Shown here piece after piece: positions 32,268 through 44,655 of a stretch of 64,000 nucleotides of DNA (positions are counted from its first letter, which is position 1; each line of letters opens with the position of its first letter). Made by a program: the position numbers and the translations under genes. Where the stretch lies: assembly GCA_963921825.1 (NCBI GenBank), contig OY997590.1, forward strand, positions 54,984,012 to 55,048,011, read 5' to 3'. The notes under the pieces were generated by a model. That model worked only from the letters and a program-made list of their open reading frames with translations, searched no databases and was not told where the DNA came from. This stretch comes from Erodium maritimum (taxonomy: Eukaryota > Streptophyta > Magnoliopsida > Geraniales > Geraniaceae).

Positions 32268-33954
32268 TGTTAGTCTTAGTGCCCGTATTTCAATCCTAAA
32301 TGTCCAAATGTACATATCATCGTTAGCAATAAAATTAAAGCGACTTTATATTACTTATGTGTTGGAGTAATATATCGACGTGTGCTCTGATCTATGCCCA
32401 CCATGCGAATAGAACCATAGATCGAGATAGATCACACTCGATGGGTCCCTAGTCAACAAAGCTTCACTAGAAGCGACTAGTATGAAAGATGGCTCTTTAT
32501 GGCTTACGTTCTGTTAGTCATTGGAATGGGATTCCGGAGTCTGATCATAGATATCATGTGGGACATGATATTGGACGACCCGCCCTGAATATGTGCCATA
32601 GATTAAGTCATGAACATATTCAGTGTTGTAGCATGTCATGTATCCTTAGACCAAGGAGTCTTTGTGATCGCTATGTAGTCAACAACTGAGTTTGACCTGA
32701 GCCTAACGTTGTCCGTAACAGGGCTTCCATAACAGCCAGGATTGGCTTGGGGACGGGCTACATGAGTGACACGAAAGACGGCTAAGGGATTTATCCCTCA
32801 TACTAAGGTATGGGAAAGATATCGGTTCTCGGCCGCTTGATCGAGAGTGACTGGAAGAATAGCATGGCCATGCACATGATACTGGGTATCATATCTTCAG
32901 TCATCTCACATATCAAGGAACGGTGATTGAGAATAATAAGGATGACGGCTCTATGCCTTATCTCAATCAGGATATCGGAGATAAAAGGATAATGACAGGG
33001 ACGACGGAAATGTTAGAATTGACAGGGTCGATTCGTTATGTAGTGTCAGACAATACTAAAGTCTCGTTAGTTGCCACTTAAATAGGATCAAGTAAAATGG
33101 GATTTTACGTTGATCTATTGACATGCATAAACCTAAGGGTCACACCGGAGGATGAAACTCATTGACACATTTATGGAGAATGGCCAAAAGGGAGTTGTCT
33201 CGGGACATGACCAAAACTGGGTTTTGGGTCATGTGCCCGTAAGTGAATAGGACTTTTTACGGATCGAGACAAGGCTTGGAGTCTTGGGATTGATCGCGTC
33301 GGATAATGTTGGACATTTCCGGTATGGAAGGCATGGAGGTGATGAGCGAATCACGGGACCTCGTTGGAAATGGCCACGGGCCATGTTCCAAGAGGCCCAT
33401 GAAAGGCCCATGCAACCAAGGCCCATGGAACTAATTAATCAAGTCTTGATTAATTAGTACTAAGTAAGCAAGACAAGGATTAAGGTGTTGGTGATTCACC
33501 ACCTAACCCAATCTTGTCTTGCCATACTTTGTCCTATTTACACCTTACTTGACACCATACTTGTCCCATGCCTTTAGTTGGACAAGTATGGGTTTTGTTA
33601 TGTTTAAGTCATCTTTTTTCAACATAACAAACACTAGACAAGAATAGGAAACACATTTTCTCTCCCTCTTCCATGGCCATTTCGGGTTTGGCTAGTTTCC
33701 TCCATTTTTGTGTTCTTGAGTCCTCAAAGAGAAGAACTACGTGGCTTTGATTCCCATGTGGATACGTAGGCGTCTTGGAGACTCAAGCCAATCATTCGTT
33801 ACCCGGTGTTCTTGTTTTGGTAAGAACTAGTGCTGAAATTTTCTCTTGTGAATCCATTCTTTGTTAGTTGTTTCATGGTTTTAATCGTCTCTTGGTTTTC
33901 ATTGATTTTCCGCTGCGAGTTGGTTCATCTCCAACCTTACCTCGAGACCCAACA
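32268..33954 (+). repeat. C1 3' LTR, 1687 bp
   Basis: It starts TGTTAGTCTTAGTGCCCG and ends CTCGAGACCCAACA, and is close to the C2 LTRs with scattered substitutions and a few 1-3 base gaps. Confidence 0.95.
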
Positions 33955-35809
33955 CCCCCCCCCCCGTATCTTAACACACTGACGAGAGGTGTGATAGTAC
34001 CGACTAGTGTCAGTTTGATTTTGAAAGAGGAGTAACATACCTAGTAGTACGGGAAGTTGAGTACTTCTACGAGAGTACGGATCGAGTTTTAAGAACCGAT
34101 TGGTGAAACAACAGGCGTTCATCGAATGCTATCAGCAGCGAATGCCCGAGCAGTGGAAGGCTGTAGCCTTGACTAGTAAACGGTCCGACCGGTCACCGGA
34201 GATGACCGAGTGACGATAAGATCAGAGTAGCGCAGCGGAAGCGTGGTGGACCCATGACCCACAGGCGTCGTAATCTCCAGCTTCTTCTACCCAAGACGAC
34301 AGCCGAAGAGCCAAGAAGACGGAGGACCTGTCCGAGTGCACCGCCGTGAAGATTACAGCACGACTTCAAGAAATAGTGGAACGAATCACTAAGGAAGCAC
34401 GAAGACCACCGGAAGCTGGACCGCATCAAGTTGTAGAATCGACACTCAGTACCGACGCGACAAGTTCCAGAAAAAAGACGGCTAACAACGACGACACCAA
34501 AGACCGGAGCATGTAGCGGATCAAGAAGAGAGTTCGAGCCGCGCAGCAGCAAGAAGACGTGTTCAAGAGTCACATCACTCGTGTCGCACAGTACAGTCAA
34601 ACAAACATTGAGAGCTACAACGACATCAAGCGACATTCCCAGCAGAGCCAAATACGGAAAATCCAAACCGAGCACCAAGAAGTATCTTCGTCGACAAGGA
34701 AAGGACGAACGCCGACGTACCGCAAGGACTAGCGTAACGACTAAGTTTACACCGACGAAGTGAGAGCACCTGACGTTGAGATCCGGAAACAGTTAGCGTA
34801 ATACGACTACCGCGAGCTTCCAGGCCAATAACAAGAGGGCACCGCACGGAGCATCGCATGGTAGGTCAGGTTTTGTGCCATGCAGAGCATAATGAGAATT
34901 TAGAGTTGATCAGTGACTGGTCTTAAGTTGTTTGAAGGACGTTTGAATATTTACGCGCAAGGTACCCCAAAGACCGTTCAAGTTCTCGAGATTTCAATGC
35001 TTGTTGTGGACTCATTATGGTGATGACTCGGACGAAACGATGTATATGTTGGGCGACCGATAGTATGCGAGCTAGTGTCAACGTTAAGAGAAATATCGCG
35101 GGTTGGATAACCTTCTTGATCAAACGTAATTGGCTATTGATGGTTTAGCATGATCTAGGATGGTGATACTTTATGTGTGGCTGAACCGTTATCAGGTTGA
35201 GAACCTTGAAAGGATTTACCCGGTGTGACATGTTGATATGATTGGACAAGTGTGCCATGTTTGGTATAGCATGAGCCTTTAATTGTGGTATGTTTTGAGG
35301 CGTGCCGCCTTCCGACTAGATATCGGTAAATTGTGTTACTTCCTGGATTGAGGTCCGCACACCGTTCCACAAGATGTGATGAACGAGTGGTTGTTCCAGA
35401 CCCTGCAGTGATAGTGAGATCTTTTGTTTTGATGAATGCATTGTGTATTACTTCCTTGTAAAATTGTTTGTGGTCGGTCATGACTTGATAGTATTTAAGT
35501 TCTGTTGGGATTAATCCCCGTAACGATCACTAAGGAGGAAACTGATGAGTTACGTTGGTGTGTGGTTCCAACTTTGTGCGACTTGTAGAGTATTCCGGCA
35601 GGATACTTGTGCCGACGGAAAGGTCCGGTATAGGATATCTAGACCATTACCTGATTTTTCTTAAGTGTGTGGGCGTTATTCGGCTTGTGTTTTTACTCGG
35701 TATTTCTTTGAGTTGGTGTGAGACGTTGCACGTTGGATTTGTGAATTATTGGGTAAGACGGTTTTGCACCGCCAGGTATGGCGTTTGTGTAACTAGCGTG
35801 ATCAAGTAA
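33955..35809 (+). other. Decayed internal DNA of G1
   Basis: After the 11-C run no conserved pol motif is visible. Short frames (for example around 34300-34730) are rich in Arg, Lys, Gln and Thr and include AEAWWTHD, which could be the end of a Gag domain. Stops are frequent in every frame. The stretch lies between gag and the integrase tail, so reverse transcriptase and RNase H have been deleted or mutated beyond recognition. Confidence 0.5.
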
Positions 35810-36184
35810 ATGACGTTAAGCAAAGGTTGCGTTTTTCTTCGAGAACAGTTAAAAACCGTGCAGAGCCGACAAAAGAGTTACACTGTTAGAAGGCGCAGGC
35901 CTCCTGGGTTTTTGATTGATGATCAGCTAATTTTTAGGGTGAGTCCGAAGAAGGGCCAGTACCTTTCAACCGTAATGGAGGCAAGTTGGCCCTGCAGCTT
36001 AGCGGACTCCTTGAGATTTTAGGCAGAATTGGAGTCGTTGCCTATCGTCTTCCACGTTTGCAACTGCGGAAGTGCACCACGGATCTCTCGCTTGTGAGTT
36101 TTGAGCGGACGTTCCCTGAGATAGGGTCAAGAGGAGCGCGTTCGTTTTAAATTTCGAGGACGAAATTCTCTTAAGGGGGTAGAC
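35810..36184 (+). pseudogene. pol: G1 integrase C-terminal remnant and polypurine tract
   Basis: The frame at 35810-36019 reads LKTVQSRQKSYTVRRRRPPG and FRVSPKKG, the conserved integrase tail of plant gypsy elements. After a stop and shift come VFHVCNC (36048-36070) and FRGRNSLKGG at the very end. TTAAGGGGGTAGAC (within 36168-36184) is the polypurine tract abutting the 3' LTR. Confidence 0.75.
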
Positions 36185-37041
36185 TGTAAAACTCGGCTTA
36201 TTTTAAAAGAGTGTGTTTTTGAAAATTGAAACGTTGGGGTAGGAATTTGCAACAAGGTTTTTTGAAAAAAAAAGGGTAAAGGGCCAGACCCGGCCAGACT
36301 AGACCCGGCCCAAGTAGGCCGGACCCAACCTCACACGCTCTTGGGTCGTGCGGCCTGGTTCCGTCAGCGGCCCACTTCGCCAAGGCCCAAGCTTGTTGAT
36401 CTTGGGGTATAAAAGTGAAATTAAGGGTTGAAACCCTAATTTTCGCAGTCGCTTCTACTCCTCTGAACCCGACTTCTCCCCTCTCTCTTCTCTCCCGACT
36501 CGCCACCGCCCGGACCTCCATCTCCTCTCATCTCCACTTCCAGTCAACAACGCCGACCACTCCCGACCTCCATCACCGGCGTCCTCTCCTCCTCGCCGGT
36601 CCGTCCAGCCCACGACCGACCTCCTCTCCCGATCAGTCCCCTTTCTTCCTCGTCTCCGTCAGCCCAAGACCGCCGGTAACGTCCCGTCTCCGAGCTTCCT
36701 CTCCCCCGACCTTCTCGCGCCGCCTCGCCACCGGAGAGTCCGTATTCGTCCAGATCCTCTCCGGCTTCGCATAGATCTGAAGCGGAGACCCACCGTACCC
36801 CACCGCCTCCACGGCTGCAACCCCGCCGTCCGTCTCCTCTTCTTTCCTACGATGAGCTACCACCGTGAGTCCTCAGTCGGATTTATCATCGCCGATGGTC
36901 GCCGGTGTTTCTAACGAACCCTTCTTCTCCCTTTTTTCCTTGTTCTCGAGAGTTTTTCTTGGATCTGGGCTCTGTTGAAACCATGTGCTTTTTGGATCTA
37001 AACTTTGGAAGTATGAAGGTTTAATAAAAAGAAAAGGTTTT
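36185..37041 (+). repeat. G1 3' LTR, first part
   Basis: Matches 24685-25567 with many substitutions and small gaps. It ends at GTTTT (37037-37041), the duplicated target of G2, and continues at 63238. Confidence 0.93.
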
Positions 37042-38317
37042 TGTCACGCCCCAAATTCAGTAGAACCAAACCCGGAACGCGAACATTTAAGACAATAAAA
37101 CATTTTTAAACCTTTTAAATAAAACACTTTAAAACCACCCCTTACTTAAACAAAATAATTATTTACAACTCAAAAGTACGTCCCAACAAGCGGAGAAAAT
37201 ACAAAGTGTACGTCGCTAGACTCAAAAGACAACCCGGAAATCGCTCCTAGCTCTTCAAGCTTCGAGAGCTCACCTAGTCCATCCCGCGACCAGTACCTAT
37301 AGGAAAAGCAGCTAGGGTGAGCGTTCGCTCACCACCACGGATAACAGACTGACTACGGCATACTTAGCAGACAATGCCGGTAACACCAACAACAACCCAA
37401 ACACCGGGGACTACTATCCCCAAACTCAAGTAACCCGACTGACACACGACTGTTACTTTCCTCAACCGACTCAACACTAAGACCCGTAATGTAGACCCGA
37501 CACAACGATTACGACTTCCTCCAAAGACACGAAAGACAACCACGCAACACCCAAGATCACAAAGGATCGCACACCAAACAAGATCGCAAAGGATCGCACT
37601 CCAGCAACTTAGTCCCCACGCACTTTGCCGATCCCTGTCAGGCCAGGCGGTCGACGTGTCGTACAACTCAGTCCCCACGAATTTTTGCCGATCCCTGTCA
37701 GGCCAGGCGGTCGACCTGTCGTACTTTTCCCGACACAAAGTCGGATCAGGCTGTCGACCTGTCACCCCCACGCACGCGCGGCCAGGACCCCTTTCCTCTC
37801 GGGCGGCCCCCTACCCCGTTTGAACATGCAGACGCGTGCGATCACAGGAGCACCGTTATTATGAACGGGCCCCCAACCTCAGGTAACCACAATCACAATC
37901 ACAAACAAAGTTCAACAAACAACAACAACGACGGTCTAACACTTCACATGCACTCATGGCCAACCAAGACACGCCAACAGTAAAGACACGGGCTCAACAA
38001 CCCCACGGGCACTCACGGCCCCCCAAAACACCCCAACTGTAAACCACGGGTTCAACAACCCCACGGGCACTCAAGGCCACCCAAGACACAGACAGTAAAG
38101 TACGGGCTCTCATGGCCACCCAAGACTCAAATAGTAAAGTACAGGCTCTCATGGCCACCCAAGACACAAATAGTGAAGTACGGGCTCTCATGGCCACCCA
38201 AGACACAAATTAAACAATCAACCTCCGGCATTCAAATGCCTCCAGTAATTCTAATATCGATAAGTTCACTGTTCCTACAACACTACTAAGTGTCACATGC
38301 ATTTCTATTGTTCGATA
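37042..38317 (-). repeat. G2 3' LTR, outer part
   Basis: Matches 60345-61623. It contains the hairpin GGTGAGCG-TT-CGCTCACC (37316-37333) and tandem GGCTCTCATGGCCACCCAAGA units (38096-38213). It ends at CGATA (38313-38317), the target of G3. Confidence 0.92.
37316..37333 (-). promoter_or_regulatory. LTR hairpin, long-stem version
   Basis: On the sense (minus) strand it reads GGTGAGC-GAAC-GCTCACC. Equivalent sites are at 38596-38613, 43149-43166 and 60620-60637, each about 275-295 nt from the LTR end. Confidence 0.6.
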
Positions 38318-39978
38318 TATCGCGCCCCAATTTCAGTAAACCGAACTAGGGACGCGAACGTTTTAAAATCATAAAAACACTTGAAACCTGTTTTCATTGA
38401 ATCACTTTAAAATACCAGTTTAGTTCAACAAAATAATAATTACAGTTTAAAACACGTCCCAACAAGTGGACAAAAGTAAAAGGTATCCGTCACTAGACTC
38501 AAAAGACAAGACCCGGACTCCGCTCCTAGCTCCACAAGCTTCGAGAGCTCACCTAGTCCGTCCCACGAACAGTACCTGTAGGAAAAGCAGCTAGGGGTGA
38601 GCGTTCGCTCACCACCACGGATAACAGACTGACTAAGGCATAATTAGCAGACAAAGCAGGTAACACCAACAACGACTCAACACCGGGGAACACTATCCCC
38701 AACCCAAGTACTCTGACTGAACAATACACCCACAGTTACCTTCCTTGACCAACTCAACACTTTGACACGTAAAGTAGACCCGACACAACCATTGACGACC
38801 TCTTCCAAGGACTCAAAAGAAAGTTACGCAACACCAAACAGCATCACAAGGGATCACACCCCAAACAAGATCAGAAGGATCGCACACCAAACAAGATCAC
38901 AAAGGATCGCAAACCAGCTGCCAAGAACGCCCTCCCGGGACTCTAACCCGGTCAGGCCAACCCAAGAATGCTGCAACTTACCGGGACTCTAACCCGTAAG
39001 CCACCCGGAAAACGCTTGCACTTACTGGGACTCTAACCCGTAAGCCAGCCAAAGTATCCGTGCAACTTACCGGGACTCTAACCCGTAAGCCAGCCAAAGT
39101 ATCCTCACAACCCAAACCACACACGCGCGGCCAGGACCCCTTTATTGGCGGGCGGGCCCCCTACCCCGTCTGAACATGCAAACGCGTGTGCTCGTGGACC
39201 CCCGTTTCAGGAAGCGGGCCCCCAACCTCCGGTAACCACAAACACAATCACAATCACAAGCAAGTTCAACAACCAGTAATAACACAGGTTCGACACTCAC
39301 AGGCACTCATGGCCACCAAGACACTAACAGTAAAACCCGGACTCAACAGCCCCACAGGCACTCACGGCATCCCAAGACACACCGACAGTAAGACACGGAC
39401 TTAACAGCCCCACAGGCACTCACGACCTCCCACGACACCAACCATAAAACACGCTTGCAACTTACCGAGACTCTAACTCGTAAGCCAGCTAAAGAAAGCT
39501 TGCAACCCCCCCGAGACTCTAACTCGGTCAGGCCAACCAAAGACACTAACCTTAGTACACGGGCTCTCAAGGCCACCCAAAACACCAAAGGTAAAGACAC
39601 GGGTTCAACAACCCCACGGGCACTCATGGCCACCCAAAACTCAACAATAAAACACGCTTGCAACTTACCGAGACTCTAACTCGTAAGCCAGCTAAAACAC
39701 CAACAGGTCGGCGTGGGGGCGTGAGGGAAGAGGGAGGTCGGGTGAGGGCGTGAGGGAAGAGGGAGGTCGGGTGAGGCTCGAAGAAGACGAAGAAGAAGGA
39801 GTGAGGGAGGGGATCGGTTCGGCTGCGGGAGAAGAGAAGCAGAAAACATATAGGGTTAAAACCCTAAATGTTGGTATTTATACCCAGGCTTGGGCCGGGT
39901 CGACAATCTGGGCCGGGTTGCTAGTAGGGTCTGGCCCAGCCCCGTCCAGCTTCCTTTTTTTTTGAAGCGGTCTTCACA
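38318..39978 (-). repeat. G3 3' LTR, 1661 bp, internally deleted
   Basis: It matches 42872-44259, then jumps to sequence matching 54438-54709. The junction lies at CAACAG/GTCGG (about 39706), and about 1.71 kb present in the other LTR is absent. A TATA box in sense orientation (TATAAATA, 39875-39882) and a TTTAGGGTTTTAACCCTA-type telobox palindrome (39851-39868) remain. The array of about 45 bp, GGGACTCTAACCCGTAAGCC, lies at 38935-39105. Confidence 0.88.
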
Positions 39979-39996
39979 ATCTACCCCCCTTAAAGG
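39979..39996 (-). promoter_or_regulatory. G3 polypurine tract
   Basis: On the minus strand CCTTTAAGGGGGGTAGAT precedes the 3' LTR. Just upstream is TTTCGCGGACGAAATTCC, the usual end of gypsy pol. Confidence 0.9.
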
Positions 39997-40025
39997 AATT
40001 TCGTCCGCGAAATTTAAATCAACGC

Positions 40026-41453
40026 TCAGATAAGGCACAATAAAGACGTACCCTGATAGGTCTCGCGGTAGGTAAGGGATCCTAGGGCCCAGGAATCGGT
40101 AACTGCGTACATCCTTCCCGCTGGCGCCTGCTGCCTCTGGCTCGGCGCACTAACTGTTGGATATCCATAGCTCCGTTGTTGTCTCGGAGCTGGCCCGCTC
40201 GTCGACGGCTGCGAAAACCTCGATTGTTGACTCTGACGAGGGCGCGACTGCTGTGGTCGTCGCACTGGCATGGCCCCCAACGGCTCATAGCACTGGCCGA
40301 TAGTGTGCCCAACGCGGCCGCAGCGGTGACACATGGCCCCGTCGGCTCTCGGCCCCGTGTTCATCGGACACTCTCGCTGCATGTGGTCCGGCTGCCCACA
40401 GCTAAAGCATCCCAGCTGTCTCCTTGAAGCGAATGGCCCCACTGATGCCACCGATCCCTTCTGTCTCGGTTCATCCTGATGGGCCTGTGGTCGGAAGGAT
40501 CTCGTGGTCCTCTGTCTTCGAGGGTCTCGTGACTCGGACGGCCCTGCAAAGTTGGTCGGCCGCTGTCGGACCTCACGGGTCCTGTCTTCATCCCGGATCC
40601 CCTGCTCCACCGTCGCTGCGGTGTCCATGAGATCTGTGTACTTCCTCAGTCTCAAGGCGAGAACCTGGTTCCGAATCCCCAGACTCAGTCCTCCCTGGAA
40701 CCGCAGGCAACGGTTCTTCTCGGTCATCACCATCTCTGGCACGAATCTGGCTAAGGCCGTGAATCTGGCCTCGTACTCTGCTACCGTCATCCCCTCCTGC
40801 TCCAGATCCAGAAACTGCCGATGTCGCTCCAACCGAGCCGACTCGGGGAAGTACTGTTCCAGAAAGACCGTATGGAAGATGTTGTAGTCATAACCGACCA
40901 TGTCCTTCACACGCCCCCACCAGTGGTAGGCTCTGTCTCTCAGCTGATGGGCTGCGAAGGACACTCTGCGGCGACCGTCTTCGATACCTGATGTATCCAG
41001 GTCCCGCGTGACCTGCTCTATCCACCTCTCGGCTAGGTCGGGGTTCGGCTCCCCGACAAATGTAGGTATCCCGAGCTTCAGGAAGTCTAGTAGTGCTCGG
41101 GACGTGTGATCCTCTGTCTGACCGGGCCTCACTGGGACCGCGGCTGCCTCCGGGGCTGGCGAAGCCGACTCTCGGCTGGCGATGATCGCCACTAAACTCT
41201 GGACTGTCCTGGTCAGCTCATCCAGGGCAGTCATAACGGGTGGGTCTGCGACTGGCGGGACGCTGGGCGTGCCCGTAGAAGGTCCCGCATCGCTCCTCCT
41301 GTCCTCACCTACAGGAATACCCTGCGCCTCGGCGTACTCGGCGGGCTCGACGGTGGGCACCCATCCTGGTGTCCCCGCTGACCGTCCCCGCCTGCCTCGC
41401 GCGGGCTCTCGTCCCCGTGCCACTGCTGCTCTTCCTCGTCTGCCACGAGCCAT
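40026..41453 (-). CDS. gag: Gag polyprotein of G3, 475 residues, intact frame
   Basis: The structural Gag of a gypsy retrotransposon forms the cytoplasmic particle and binds the RNA genome. The frame is open from ATG at 41453 to the stop at 40026. Residues 1-30 are RG-rich (MARGRRGRAAVARGRE). Residues about 120-255 are the Retrotrans_gag-type capsid region, including LLDFLKLGIPTFVGEPNPDL, HWWGRVKD and FLEQYFPES. Two CCHC zinc knuckles are complete: C349, C352, H357, C362 and C375, C378, H383, C388. After residue 430 it enters the protease linker (MYAVTDS) but stops before any DTG triad, and the end of pol follows after a few bases. The G2 gag is a close but broken relative. The start was chosen because the same MARGRRGR start is present in G2. 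Whether it is translated is unknown. Confidence 0.85.
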   Translation of the reverse strand: MARGRRGRAAVARGREPARGRRGRSAGTPGWVPTVEPAEYAEAQGIPVGEDRRSDAGPSTGTPSVPPVADPPVMTALDELTRTVQSLVAIIASRESASPAPEAAAVPVRPGQTEDHTSRALLDFLKLGIPTFVGEPNPDLAERWIEQVTRDLDTSGIEDGRRRVSFAAHQLRDRAYHWWGRVKDMVGYDYNIFHTVFLEQYFPESARLERHRQFLDLEQEGMTVAEYEARFTALARFVPEMVMTEKNRCLRFQGGLSLGIRNQVLALRLRKYTDLMDTAATVEQGIRDEDRTREVRQRPTNFAGPSESRDPRRQRTTRSFRPQAHQDEPRQKGSVASVGPFASRRQLGCFSCGQPDHMQRECPMNTGPRADGAMCHRCGRVGHTIGQCYEPLGAMPVRRPQQSRPRQSQQSRFSQPSTSGPAPRQQRSYGYPTVSAPSQRQQAPAGRMYAVTDSWALGSLTYRETYQGTSLLCLI

Positions 41454-42871
41454 CCGCAGGTATCCTCTTCACGGATACGCGCAAACGTTCAGTTTGCGAA
41501 CTCAAACAAGACAACAAGCTCGAAGACACTAACGTTCACACGGTCTACGTCTACCCCAACGTACTTGCTACTAAACGTCACACCGTTCACGCTAATCATA
41601 CTTTAATTATAATAACGCGTAAGCGAAGCCTCAATTTTTGACCACACAAACGTACACCAAGCCCTCATCCAGTCCTTTATGCATTTACTTATAACTTTCC
41701 GCAACCAAGCCAGTGTTCGCTACTCGTCCCTTGCGGGAAAAGTAGTAAAGGGGATGAGTGTTAAGCTCACCTCCACGGACACCCGCTCGGTTATGGCATA
41801 CTAGTAACACACCAAAGACTTACCACTCTAGTCAGGGCAAAACACCAACACAAAAGTGAAGCCAAACATCCCAACGTCCATGCTATCAACACCTCAAGTA
41901 CTCGCTCGAGTAAGATGAACCTCGACATGTGAAACACGTCCTCAAAAAAATAAAACACCACTGCTCGCGCTGTTAAAGCCTTAAGTATACTAACACGTAA
42001 GCGAAAAACTCAAAAACAACTTAACCGTACGGCAGGCCTACAGCCTCTACAACCCACAACTGCGAACACAAACCCATACAACCAACGCTTAAACACACGA
42101 ACATGAACAGAGTCACACAACCACAAACCTCAGTGCACAACGAAACCAACCCTTTTTCCTAGCGACCCGCACACTTGTGCGTTGCAGACACTCGACCACC
42201 AAAACGACCAAACCCGTACCACAAAACCCGACTAAACCACGAACAAGCCAAACCGGCCAAACGCCCATAACAACAACAACGACGACACCCGCCCACCGGG
42301 CCAACCAAAGTCAAATAGCGCCCACCGGGCCAACCAACAACAATCACAATACGCCCACAGGGCCAATCGAAGTCAACACAAACGCACACGGCGTCACACA
42401 AAAATCAAGACACGCCCACAGGGCCTACCAACACCGAACCACGCCCACCGGGCCAATCAAAGTCAAACACAAACGCCCACGGCGTCAAACAACATCAAAA
42501 CAATCACATTTTTAAAGCTTTCTCCACTTCATTAAAACCTCATTTCTTGACATCAGGTGGTTACAACCCGGTCCAGGCGTCCCCGAACTACGTTGTACCG
42601 ACTTGATATCAACACCGTCACGTTCGACTACAGGAGCGCTCCTGAGTCGACCCGCGACAGCTTAAAACGTTTCATGCAGCAACAACAATCAGCAAGCCAG
42701 CAAGAAAACACTGCATGTACGCACAAACACAAACAGGACTCACAATACCACGGGTCTACACACGATTCCGACCTGCGTACCCAAACGCACGACGGGACTT
42801 TACTGACTCGACTCTCCCCACCTAATTGACGTACAGTCCGAGGTGTGAAACCTCGAGCTCTGATACCAAGC
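41454..42871 (-). other. G3 leader, non-coding, with primer-binding site and CGCCCACCGGGCCAA repeats
   Basis: It contains the primer-binding site at 42857-42868 (plus-strand GCTCTGATACCA) and, at 42285-42485, five to six degenerate CGCCCAC.GGGCCAA.CA words. No credible frame is seen. A leader this long is usual for this group. Confidence 0.75.
42857..42868 (-). promoter_or_regulatory. G3 primer-binding site (initiator Met-tRNA)
   Basis: Minus-strand TGGTATCAGAGC, three bases inside the LTR end at 42872. Confidence 0.93.
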
Positions 42872-44655
42872 TGTCACGCCCCAATTTCAGTAAACCGAAC
42901 TAGGGACGCTAACGTTTTAAAAACATAAAACACTTGAAACCTGTTTTCATTGAATCACTTTAAAATACCAGTTTAGTTCAACAAAATAATAATTACAGTT
43001 TAAAACACGTCCCAACAAGTGGACAAAAGTACAAGGTATCCGTCACTAGACTCAAAAGACAAGACCCGGACTCCGCTCCTAGCTCCACAAGCTTCGAGAG
43101 CTCACCTAGTCCGTCCCACGAACAGTACCTGTAGGAAAAGCAGCTAGGGGTGAGCGTTCGCTCACCACCACGGATAACAGACTGACTAAGGCATAATTAG
43201 CAGACAAAGCAGGTAACACCAACAACGACTCAACACCGGGGAACACCATCCCCAACCCAAGTACTCTGACTGAACAATACACCCACAGTTACCTTCCTTG
43301 ACCAACTCAACACTTTGACACGTAAAGTAGACCCGACACAACCATTGACGACCTCTTCCAAGGACTCAAAAGAAAGTTACGCAACACCAAACAGCATCAC
43401 AAGGGATCACACCCCAAACAAGATCAGAAGGATCGCACACCAAACAAGATCACAAAGGATCGCAAACCAGCTGCCAAGAACGCCCTCCCGGGACTCTAAC
43501 CCGGTCAGGCCAACCCAAGAATGCTGCAACTTACCGGGACTCTAACCCGTAAGCCAGCCAGAAAACGTTTGCACTTACCGGGACTCTAACCCGTAAGCCA
43601 GCCAAAGTATGCGTGCAACTTACCGGGACTCTAACCCGTAAGCCAGCCAAAGTATCCTCACAACCCAAACAACAGACGCGCGGCCAGGACCCCTTTATTG
43701 GCGGGCGGGCCCCCTACCCCGTCTGAACATGCAGACGCGTGTGCTCGTTGACCCCCGTTTCAGGAAGCAGGTCCCCAACCTCCGGTAACCACAAACACAA
43801 TCACAATCACAAGCAAGTTCAACAACCAGTAACAACACAGGTTCGACACTCACAGGCACTCATGGCCACCAAGACACTAACAGTAAAACCCGGACTCAAC
43901 AGCCCCACAGGCACTCACGGCATCCCAAGACACACCGACAGTAAGACACGGACTCAACAGCCCCACAGGCACTCACGGCCTCCCACGACACCAACCATAA
44001 AACACGCTTGCAACTTACCGAGACTCTAACTCGTAAGCCAGCTAAAGAAAGCTTGCAACCCCCCCGAGACTCTAACTCAGTCAGGCCAGCCAAAGACATT
44101 AACCTTAGTACACAGGCTCTCAAGGACACCCAAAACACCAAAGGTAAAGACACGGGTTCAACAACCCCACGGGCACTCATGGCCACCCAAAACTCAACAA
44201 TAAAACACGCTTGCAACTTACCGAGACTCTAACTCGTAAGCCAGCTAAAACACCAACAGTAAAGTACGGGCTCTCATGGCCACCCAAACACGAATAATAA
44301 CACGGGCTCTCATGGCCACCCAAGACTCAGCAATAATAATACACGGCTCACAAGGCCACCCAAGACGCCAAAATAAACAATCAACCTCCGGCTTAACCCA
44401 AGCCTCCAACAGTCCTAATATCAACAGTTTCACAATCAACCTCCGGGCATGGTCATATGCCTCCAACAGTCCTAATATCAACAGTTTCACAATCAACCTC
44501 CGGCATGGTCATATGCCTCCAACAGTCCTAATATCAACAGTTTCACAATCAACCTCCGGGCATGGTCATATGCCTCCAGTAAATCAATTATCGCTAAGTT
44601 CTCTGTTCCTACGACACTACTAAGTGTCACATGCTTTTCTCTTAAACGCTACAAT
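42872..44655 (-). repeat. G3 5' LTR, part next to leader
   Basis: Matches 38318-39706. It holds the hairpin at 43149-43166, the GGGACTCTAACCCGTAAGCC array of about 45 bp (43487-43655), and a 59-bp array of CAATCAACCTCCGGGCATGG units (44385-44580) that the other G3 LTR has lost. It ends at ACAAT (44651-44655), the target of C2, and continues at 53117. Confidence 0.92.

Larger units (their letters stand above)
29380..33954 (+). mobile_element. Copia copy C1, 5'-truncated, inside G1
   Basis: Homology to C2 begins at about 29380 (CAGAGTTGTGGCAACTG, matching 48534) and runs without large gaps to the LTR end at 33954. The 5' LTR, leader, gag and protease are missing. An 11-C run (33955-33965) follows its end. 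No target-site duplication can be recognised. The loss of the 5' part looks like a later deletion, with only a few bases of shared sequence at the left junction. Confidence 0.9.

Noticed and set aside
38096..38213. Regular GGCTCTCATGGCCACCCAAGA repeats and their small frames (MSWVAMRART...)
   Set aside because: Tandem array in the G2 LTR. The repeated peptide is a by-product.
38935..39105. Possible CRISPR-like array of GGGACTCTAACCCGTAAGCC
   Set aside because: The repeats are contiguous tandem units inside an LTR, without unique spacers of fixed length, in plant DNA. It is a minisatellite.
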